A DNA stretch of 64,000 nucleotides from Smallanthus sonchifolius. Its lineage: Eukaryota > Streptophyta > Magnoliopsida > Asterales > Asteraceae. The stretch is taken from the NCBI GenBank assembly GCA_023525975.1, contig CM042023.1, positions 1,178,001 to 1,242,000 of the forward strand, written 5' to 3'. A program made the position numbers and the translations under genes. Of this stretch, positions 56,473 through 64,000 are shown piece by piece (position 1 is the first letter of the stretch; every line of letters begins with the position of its first letter). The notes beneath the pieces are model-generated. The model did no database searches and was not told the DNA's origin. It saw only the letters and a list, made by a program, of their open reading frames with translations.

Positions 56473-58579
56473 GTGTTTCCGGATGAGTTACCGGGGGTTC
56501 CACCGGAGAGGGAATTAGTGTTTGGAATCGATTTGATACCGGGTGCTAAACCGGTAGCTAAAGCACCTTATAGGTTGGCACCGCCAGAGATGAAAGAGCT
56601 TATGGAACAATTGCAAGAACTACTTGATAAAGGTTTCATACGCTCAAGCGTCTCATCTTAGGGTGCGCCCGTTCTCTTCGTTAAAAAGAAGGACGGAAGC
56701 ATGAGAATGTGTATGGATTATCGGGAGTTGAACAAGTTGACGGTGAAGAATTGGTACCCGTTACCTCGGATTGACGACCTTTTCGACCAATTGCAAGGAG
56801 CGTTATGGTTAGATTGATTTGAGATCTGGGTACCATCAGTTAAAAGTAAAAGAAGACGATATTCCAAAAACCGCTTTCCGCACTCGTTATGGTTACTACG
56901 AGTTTACGGTTATGCCCTTCGAATTAACCAACGCGCCTGCGGTTTTCATGGATCTTATGAACCGGGTGTGTAGGACGTTCCTCGACCGTTCTGTCATTGT
57001 TTTTATTGATAACCTATTCATCTATTCACGGAGTGAAGGTGATCATGCCTTTCATCTACGTGAAACCTTGAAGTTTTGCAAAAGGAGAAGCTTTATGCTA
57101 AATTTTCCAAATGCGTCTTTTGGTTGCGCGAAATTCAATTCTTGGGTCATGTGATTAACGAGAAAGGAATTACAGTCAACCCATCCAAAATTGTAGCGGT
57201 AAAAGATTGGTCGTCGTCGAAAACGCCTTCGGAGATTAGAAGTTTCTTAGGGTTGGCGGGCTATTATCGGCGATTTATTGAGAACTTCTCTCGGATTGCC
57301 TTGCCGATGACGAAGTTAACGCGTAAGGAGACTAAGTTTGTTTGGGATTCCGAGCAATAATCTGCTTTTCAACTCTTGAAAGAAAAGTTGACTAAGACAC
57401 CTATTTTGTCCTTGCCGGACGGGACCGAAGATTTTTTGTGTATTCGGATGCATCGCACTCGGGGTTGGGGGTGTGTTTTAATGCAAAGGGGGAAAGTGAT
57501 TGCCTATGCATCTAGGCAATTGAAGACTCACAAGGTGAATTACCTTACTCATGATTTATAGCTTGCGGCCGTGGTTTTCCCGCTCAAAATATGGAGGCAT
57601 TACTTGTATGGGGCGAAGTGTACGTTCTACACGGATCACAAAAGTCTCAAATATTTCTTCGACCAAAAGGACCTCAACATGAGGCAAAGGCAGTGGCTTG
57701 AATTGGTCAAGGACTATGATTGTGAGATACTTTATCATCCGAGTAAAGCGAATGTAATGGCAGATGATCTTAGCCGGAAGACGAGTCATGCACCAATTAA
57801 GGTGAAGTCATTCAAGATGACGATTTCATCATCTCTTATTGATGAAATCCGTGAGGCTTAAGTGTTAGCACTTGGTGGTGATTTGAAGAAGGGACGAATG
57901 GTTTCTTTTGTTGACAAGCTTGGGGAGAATATTTCAGGGTTGAAAACATGCTTTGAGAGGATTTGGATACCTAGGTTGTCAAGTGTTTTGACAACTATTT
58001 TAGATGAGGCGCATAAATCCAAGTATTCTATCCATCCGGGTGCCACAAAGATGTTTTATGATTTGAGGCGTCATTTTTGGTGGCCGGGTATGAGGCGTGA
58101 TATTGTTAAGTATGTGGATAGATGTCTCACCTGCTTAAGGGTAAAGGCGGAACACCAAAAGCCGTATGGAAAGCTTTAACCGCTTGAAATACCGCTTTGG
58201 AAATGGGAGAATATAACCATGGATCTAATCACTAAACTACCTAAGACACGAAAGAGTTATGATACAATTTGGGTAGTAGTAGATCGGTTGACAAAGAGTG
58301 CACATTTCCTTCTTATAAAGGAAACGTTTTCATCGGATAGATTGAAGGAAATCTATGTGAAGGAAATAGTGTCACGACATGGTGTACCGGTGGCAATCTT
58401 GGATAGAAAAGTGAAGCGTTTACGCAATAAAGAGATTAGCCAAGTTTTGGTGAGGTGGAAACATAAGAAGAGAGCGGAAATGACTTGGGAAAACCGAGGA
58501 AGAGATGCTCAAATTTTATCCGAACCTCTTTATGTGAAGTCGGGTTTTGGGGACGAAACCAAATTAAGGGGAGGTGATT
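56473..58579 (+). pseudogene. Gypsy pol remnant: RT, RNase H, partial integrase, chromodomain
   Basis: RT: FPDELPGVPPERELVFGIDL, then APYRLAPPEM, VLFVKKKDGSMRMCMDYREL, MRSGYHQLKVKEDDIPKTAF and RSVIVFIDNLFIYS; the family usually has a YXDD-like FIDDIL box, here FIDNLF, so a catalytic aspartate is lost. RNase H: CTFYTDHKSLKYFF. Integrase: zinc-binding part and GATKMFYDLRRHFWWPGMRR, then MDLITKLPKT; the core stops after SRHGVPVAI and joins in frame to a chromodomain-like tail (VLVRWKHKKRAEMTWE). Stops at 56659, 57358, 57559, 57859 and 58177, plus frameshifts near 56815 and 57080-57150. The polypurine tract (58562-58579) is intact. Confidence 0.9.
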
Positions 58580-60455
58580 TGTAACGAATCAAAATCCAGG
58601 TTTCGTTTTAAATAAATAAATATTTCTATTTAATATTATGGCGGAAATAATATTTTAGAAATAAGTTAAAACAATTGGGTTTCAAGTTAATTTTGGGGTT
58701 ATGTTAGTTTTATCTATGTTTTGGCATGAAAATGGATGAAATGGAAGTTGAGGGACTGAAATTACAAATATGATAAATCTGCCATATTTGACTTAAATGA
58801 AGTCAAAATTCAGATTTTGAGTTGGAGTAGGGGTCGATGCTTTCAAGAGAAAAAGAGAGAAAGGAGTTTTGAAGCTAAATCTTGCAATTGAGGCTTGATT
58901 TGTGAAGGTGTTGGCTTGCACATCATGTTTCTAACATCAAGTAAGTGATTATCATCCATTTGAGTTCACCATTGATGGGTTCATAGATGGGTTTTGTAGA
59001 AATCCAGAATTTATGATGCATGTGGTTAATTGATGTTAGATTGTTGATAATCTAGCTAAACTAAAGGTAAAGAATGGTGAATAACATCCTAGAACCCTTT
59101 GATTTTGATTATGAGAAATTAGGGTTCATATGAAAAGAATTTGGGGTTTTTGGTTATGATGATAAGATGATGAATTAATGATGATTAAGTGTTTAGATGA
59201 TGTTAGACACTTGAAAGAACACTAAATTAACCTAATGATAAAGATTGAATGAAAATTTGTGTTAAGGATATGGTAATGAAACTCAAGTACGTGAGTTTAG
59301 GTGGAAAGATGGTGTTTGGATATGAGTATAACCCAAACGTGTCAGTTTGGGTTGGAAATAGAAGATTGGGTTATGAACCCAATTAAACTGTGATTTTGAA
59401 ATATAATAGATTACTAAACTAGGTGAATGTGTTTAGGTAATCAGATTGCAGAGCGTGAAGGGGGAACGGGATCTTCAAACCCGAATGGTAAGTGCTCTTG
59501 CGCTTACTTAGTTATGTTGATAAAATGTAAAACTTGTGTATATGTTTGCATATAAAGTTATGTGGTATAAAGTGTATGAATGTGCATGAATAAGTGAATG
59601 AATGTAGTTATAGTTAAAATACTATAATGGAAATGTGGTGAATTTATGTTCTAAGAATCATAATAGAAATGTGAAGAATTTATTGTCAAAGTATCATAAT
59701 GGAAATGTGGTGAAATTATGGTCTAAGTACCATGTTGAATTTGTAAAGGAAGTATGCTCTTATGCCATCAAGGTGAATGAAATGTTGTAAAATATGGGAT
59801 GATTATAAGGAAAGATAGGAACTTGTGTGATGTTATGCAAGTGCCTTGTTGCTTAAGGCGTAATTGGGTAAAAACGGGTCAAATGGGTGAATGGGTGAAA
59901 ATGGTAATACTTTACCTTGTTGTTATGTTTTGTTTTCATTACTAATGGTGAATAATTGTGGTGCGTGTAGGAAAAGCTCCGGTATAGTCAAGGTCAAGTA
60001 TATGGTGATGTTGGATTCTCGTATGCACTTCTTGGTTTTCAGGTGTAATTAGAAGTCCATCTAATGTGTGTAAACCGATACTTGAAATTGTGGTTTTTGG
60101 TACAAAATTATGTTGTTTTAAATGTTAGAACCCAAATCTAGGTGTTGGAAAAAATTCTATGGTGAAATGGGTTGATGTTTGGAAAAATTGGCTCAGTGTT
60201 GAAAAACTGTAGATCCAGTAACTTTCTGAGAAAACGGGTTTTCGCGCCACGCGAAAAACCAGGGTCTGGTCTTCGCGACACGCGAAGACCTGGTTTCCCG
60301 GACATGCCCTTTTTGGACTCCATCGTGCCACGCGAAGAGAGGGGGCCCGGTCTTCACGACACGTGAAGATAAAAATAAAAAAAATAAAAAATAAAAGTTC
60401 TTGGGACAAATGCTTTCGCGTGTTTATTTGTTTAATTTAAAACTAGAGTGTTACA
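58580..60455 (+). repeat. 3' LTR of the deleted gypsy element
   Basis: Starts TGTAACGAATCAAAATCC after the polypurine tract attaaggggaggtgatt and ends TGTTACA. The first 200 bp match the 5' remnant at 56227 with scattered substitutions. A palindromic cacgcgaag / cttcgcgtg cluster lies at 60240-60370. Confidence 0.85.
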
Positions 60456-60886
60456 ATTTACTTTAACGATGAATCGACAGAAGCAAGGTAAAGGAAATCT
60501 ATTGAAAAATTCATTCTATAAAGAGATTATTTGTAATCAAATTAAAACCATTTTGTAAAAGTAACTATAAAATCTATGAACACACATAAGCAATCAAATC
60601 GTTTTGCAATCGAATCGCTTGTTTTGCTTTTAGTTATGTCGGTTAATTTTCTTTACCTTGCTTCTGCCGATTCATCGCTAAGGTAAATAGTTGTTGATGG
60701 ACTATTGTGTGAAAAACAAGAAAATATATTGGTTTTTTATGAGCAAAAATTTGTCGAGAGACTTTTGTGAGAAAAAAGAGAGAGTATGTTGATTTTTTAT
60801 GTGCACAAATTTATTGAGGAACTTTTGTAAGAAAAAACAGAAAGTACATTGGTTTTTTAAGACATTTGCCCTAAATTAATATATGA

Positions 60887-61022
60887 ATTAATAATGACTT
60901 TTTAACTATTTCTCAAAAAGCCAAGCACTCGAAATAAAGCCATAAACTATAAAGCAAATAACATTAATAGGTTATTGCCCAACAAACCTTAACGTATGAA
61001 AAAGCAGAGTTGGCTTAGTGGC
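60887..61022 (+). repeat. Right copy of the 137-bp direct repeat
   Basis: Begins attaataatgactttttaac and ends cagagttggcttagtggc; same orientation as 55901-56037. Confidence 0.85.
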
Positions 61023-61468
61023 GTGTTATAAGAGCAAACGATTTTAAAATAATAACAAGTGTATTATGTCGTTTATATATAAAATAATACTGACCATTTC
61101 ATGTAGGAAACTTGAAATGTATGACACATATAAATTAATAGGTTATTGGAGATCAAGGCTTATCGTATACAAAGTAAAAATGTATTACATAATCAAATTT
61201 GCAGGTTGTATTTGGCTAAGAGCCATTTTTTATGATCAAGACTTCCCAAATTTCATTTTTTATTTTATTTTTGTAAGTCTTTTGATTTGACATTAATTCC
61301 AAATACTTGGTCTCCTGGGACACGTCACATTTACACCAAAGACTTTGTATTTAATGATATAATAAAAACAATTAACTGTGTTTAAATGCCTAAATTTTTG
61401 ACATGTTCTATGGTCTCAACATTTGTTAAAAAGTAACTGTAAAAGATGATGTTGATTGTTGATGGTTT
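61023..61468. other. AT-rich region without recognised gene
   Basis: No coding or repeat signal that I can name. Confidence 0.45.
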
Positions 61469-61482
61469 ACATATTTATATGA

Positions 61483-61693
61483 ACCGTTCATTTGGTGCAA
61501 TGGTAGCCTCAAGACTTCTTATAGTGGAGGTTTTGGGTTCGAATACTGGTCACAGCAAAAAAAGGGTCTGTGGCCAGCTCAGGGGGTTTACACAGTTGGG
61601 GGTTCTTTCTGGGCTTGGTTGCCCCGGATGTTCTAGGTGTTGCCCCGGGAAAACCCAATTATTCTAGAATATCTAGGTGTTGCCGTTAAAAAA
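61483..61693 (+). mobile_element. tRNA-derived SINE, copy 3 of the 5658 family
   Basis: Starts ccgttcatttggtgcaatgg, has a B-box variant GGTTCGAATAC and the same gttctaggtgttgcc tail. Flanks acatatttatatga at 61469-61482 and 61694-61707 are a perfect 14-bp duplication. The right duplication overlaps the first bases of the TIR element at 61706, so the SINE landed at its edge. Confidence 0.9.
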
Positions 61694-61705
61694 ACATATT
61701 TATAT

Positions 61706-61950
61706 GAGTAAATTACAGAATTCGCCCTTTATGTTTATACAATTTTTCAGATAATGTCCTTTATCCTAAAAATTGTCAGAGATCATCCTTTATGTTTACA
61801 AATCTTGCACGTTATGTCTTTTGGCCCTAACACAGTTAAATTTCTTAGTTAAATCTGGTCATGTACAAGACACATAAGAATACTTTTGTAATTTTATCCA
61901 TTTAATTAAAAAATATGTTAATTAAAATCTCTCCCTCTCTCCCTCTCTCT
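61706..61950 (+). mobile_element. Left arm of a GAGTAAATTACA-type TIR element, right arm missing
   Basis: GAGTAAATTACAGAATTCG and the following ctttatg, cttgcacgttatgtc, gttaaatttcttagttaaatc sequence match the arms of the elements at 42520 and 52906. A CT-rich run follows and no inverse arm is seen downstream. Confidence 0.65.
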
Positions 61951-62608
61951 CATATTTACCGTTCATAAAAAAATTATTATATATAAAAGTGCTTTTAATT
62001 TATAAATCACAAAATACAGCAGTATATGAATATAATTGAAGCATAAACTTTCCCAAAAACAAAGATTCTCTGAAATATATGAAAATAAAAATAATAATAA
62101 TAAACCTGATAAAAGCCAACCTTGTATACGCTTCCGTTTAAAAATATTATTATTTTGAGGAAAACCAGAGTAGGCCCCACTCCCCGTAACAAGATACAGC
62201 AGTATATGAATATTTAAATTTGTTTAAACTTTGGAAATAAAGCTAAGAACTTCAAAATCAAAAATAAAGTTATTGTTACGAATTAAAAGAAGTTAAATTA
62301 TATTTAAAATGACATAAAACTATTATAAAATCTAAAAAAAGTAAAAAAAAAAATAGAAAAGTTTGTATATTATTTTAGCGGAAATTATTTAAATTTAAAC
62401 ATAAGACCCCCCCTCTTCACACTACACACACCACCCAATAATTATCGCACTCACACTCAATATATATGAATCTAATTCCATTAATAATAGTACTCAAAAC
62501 TTTCATTCCCCCCTCCCTCCCCCCATCTTACACACACACACTAAGTGTGTGTTCATGTTCATGCAGATTGCAGATTACAGAGAGGGGTAGAATTGGAATT
62601 ATTAAGAA
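61951..62608 (+). promoter_or_regulatory. Upstream region and 5' leader of the LPR gene
   Basis: AT-rich to about 62400, then C-rich and CA-rich leader-like sequence (cccccccctcttcacac, acacacacac) up to the ATG. A possible TATA box is caatatatatgaa at about 62459-62471. atacagcagtatatgaatat occurs twice (62015 and 62195). Confidence 0.4.
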
Positions 62609-62812
62609 ATGATTTATACTCTGGTTCTAGTTCATCTTTTGGGTCTGTTTGCGGTTGTTTATGGTGAGACTGATGGAGGGCTGGTAAGTCCATCTCAGTT
62701 GGAAATGTTTGTGGATGAAATTCCAGATATGCCCCGTATCAAAGGCTATGATGTTGTTCATGGTGTCCCTGTTTCCAAGACTCTCAAAATCATCATGTTT
62801 CAGAAGCACTGG
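62609..62812 (+). CDS. LPR: LPR1/LPR2-type multicopper oxidase, first exon (gene continues beyond the window)
   Basis: 68 codons from ATG 62609 to the donor CACTGG|GTATGT. An N-terminal signal peptide (MIYTLVLVHLLGLFAVVYG) is followed by SQLEMFVDEIPDMPRIKGYD and KTLKIIMFQKHW, the conserved start of plant LPR (Low Phosphate Root) multicopper oxidases. These are ferroxidases of the endoplasmic reticulum and cell wall that act with PDR2 to link phosphate shortage to iron deposition and root-tip growth arrest (established for Arabidopsis LPR1/LPR2). The copper-binding histidine clusters lie in later exons not present here. The call rests on this exon only, but the motif is distinctive. No lesion was seen. 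Confidence 0.82.
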
Positions 62813-64000
62813 GTATGTCTTTCTTTTATATAATTTAAATTTGAAATTTTAAAAAAAAAAAAATAAATAAAAAAATAATAATAATAATAATAAATATTAT
62901 TATAGATTTATAGTGCAATGTTTGTTTGTACATGTAGCTTCATTGTTTGTACTATTTCCTCATCTTGGAAACGCAAAAGTCTGCAATAACTTTCTAAGAT
63001 GCCTCATATTAAATGTTTATTTTTCTCCAACAAAATTTCAAGCTAAACTTATATTATAATATTGGTTTTCTTCATAAAATCTTTGAATGAACTGTGGGCC
63101 ATAAATATAAGAATTGTAATTACAAAAAGAATTATCGAAGATTTTAAAAAATTGCAAATTTTACATAGTTTGTTCCAATGCTACTTATTTGTCATGTATT
63201 AATAACTTTGAATTTGGTCTACACCCTACAAGGTTATTTATTGTGTTTATCAGTTTCCCTGATAATTGGTGTACAAAACATGTGATTAAAGGTTAAAATA
63301 AAACATGTGATTATCTTGTAAGAAAATTATTAAGAATATAAATTTAGTTATCTTTTATCGTGTTATATATAGGATATGTACGTTGTACATTATACCCAGC
63401 AATACTTAATACTAGAAATGTTAAACAGGACGTGTACACTGACGAACTTGACATGAACCTAAAATCGTTACCGATGTAAAAACCTAAACATGACTTGAGT
63501 AGTCGTCTGCTGACAATACACAACACGTTTAACTAAATATAATTATATAGATTTGAATTAACTTAATTTATTGGGGTTGTTGGTCAAGTGGTACAGAAAA
63601 ATCCTTTATAAATACCAAGATTTAAAGAGGTAGTTGGTTAACTGTGAAAATAAAGAAATTTACCATTAAAAAAATATATTTAATGTTATGTCAGTGAATG
63701 TGGAAAATTCACAATCTTAAATGCTCACTTTGTTTTGGTTGAGATACAACTCATTTCTCTCTCCAAGACCTAGACAAATCCTGTCTACCAAGTCCCACTT
63801 TTGTCCTTTCATACCCCTTTTCAAACTTAAGCCTTTTCATGTGATTCTTTATTCATTACCAAACAAACACATATTTCTATTCGTTATTTGTAGTTTTTTT
63901 TATAATTTTTTTGACATAAAGATAATATTAACATGAATAATTTGAAATTATATGTTTACTTAATATAAATATTAGTTAATATAGTTTAAAGATTTTCGTC
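62813..64000 (+). other. First intron of the LPR gene (to window edge)
   Basis: AT-rich sequence after the donor GTATGT at 62813. I see no second exon up to 64000. A weak tRNA A-box-like phrase tggtcaagtggtac is at about 63582-63595. The intron may have been enlarged by repeats, but none has clear ends. Confidence 0.5.

Larger units (their letters stand above)
56227..60455 (+). mobile_element. Ty3/gypsy chromovirus-type element, internally deleted
   Basis: The 5' end TGTAACGAACCAAAATCC (56227) and 3' end ...TAGAGTGTTACA (60455) are flanked by attta on both sides (56222-56226, 60456-60460). The 3' LTR is 58580-60455 (about 1.9 kb). Only about 200 bp of the 5' LTR remains (56227-56425); it then runs through a scrambled junction into the middle of reverse transcriptase. 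Primer-binding site, gag and protease are gone. A second deletion removes most of integrase. Confidence 0.88.
56050..60877. mobile_element. Foldback-like element with long TIRs, split by a gypsy insertion
   Basis: Left arm: 56050-56226 continued at 60461-60500. Right arm: 60648-60877. The right arm is the inverse of the left across about 220 bp. Each arm contains three imperfect tandem sub-repeats (accaatatactttc...ctcgacaaatttttgctcat). Without the gypsy element the unit would be about 590 bp. The loop (60500-60647) is AT-rich and non-coding. No classical short target duplication is seen; instead 137-bp direct repeats flank it. Confidence 0.75.

Noticed and set aside
63575..63660. Possible SINE or tRNA head (tggtcaagtggtac)
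   Set aside because: There is an A-box-like phrase but no B box, no A-tail and no target duplication.
1..64000. Search for CRISPR arrays, phage genes, toxin-antitoxin pairs, biosynthetic clusters or bacterial operons
   Set aside because: The sequence is plant nuclear DNA. No regularly spaced repeats of CRISPR type or prokaryotic gene organisation were seen.

Overview
This is eukaryotic nuclear DNA from a flowering plant, almost certainly a eudicot. It is AT-rich, genes have GT-AG introns, and genes are sparse among nested transposons. The LTR sequences and tRNA-derived SINEs remind me of Asteraceae, but that is a recollection and not a test.

Three host loci look functional. (1) A nine-exon minus-strand gene at 6354-9854 encodes a roughly 554-residue plant membrane protein with a signal peptide and about five membrane segments (tweety/prominin-like family, Arabidopsis At1g71110/At2g12400 type). 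(2) An intronless minus-strand gene at 23091-23882 encodes cytosolic ribose-5-phosphate isomerase A. (3) The first exon of an LPR1/LPR2-type multicopper oxidase (ferroxidase of phosphate/iron root signalling) starts at 62609 and the gene runs off the right edge. From memory, the Arabidopsis relatives of all three (At1g71110, At1g71100, LPR2 = At1g71040) lie close together on chromosome 1, so the window probably preserves ancient microsynteny diluted by transposons. A fourth locus at 31048-38007, a fasciclin-like arabinogalactan protein gene, is dead: it has two in-frame nonsense codons, and a nearly complete, very young Ty1/copia element sits inside the exon with a perfect 5-bp target duplication.

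Layout: 1-3881 is the 3' end of a Ty3/gypsy element (57-bp tandem repeat, polypurine tract, 3.0-kb LTR). 4496-5205 is a tandemly duplicated hairpin repeat and 5658-5875 a SINE. 6354-10041 is the membrane-protein gene and its promoter. 10367-11505 holds two MITEs. 15624-17656 is a solo gypsy LTR. 17752-18186 is a Helitron. 19782-21649 is a Mutator-like long-TIR element carrying a mitochondrial DNA insert with trnG(GCC). 23091-24038 is the isomerase gene. 24233-25294 is a hAT element and a 5'-truncated LINE. 27380-27720 is a SINE. 30116 onward is a CACTA end. 31048-38007 is the FLA pseudogene with copia. 38340-47894 holds a SINE, Helitrons (one with a captured exon) and MITEs. 49798-51762 is a hAT relic with a duplicated 5' end. 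52198-55735 holds Mutator-like long-TIR elements. 55901-61022 is a foldback-like element split by an internally deleted gypsy element and flanked by 137-bp direct repeats. 61483-61950 is a SINE against a truncated TIR element. 62609-64000 is the start of the LPR gene.

I found no CRISPR, phage, operon or obviously new molecular system. The unusual content is structural: nested insertions with readable target duplications, tandemly duplicated transposon arms, and a Helitron that seems to have picked up the 5' end of a gene. Exon, TSD and repeat coordinates were worked out by eye and may be off by a few bases.
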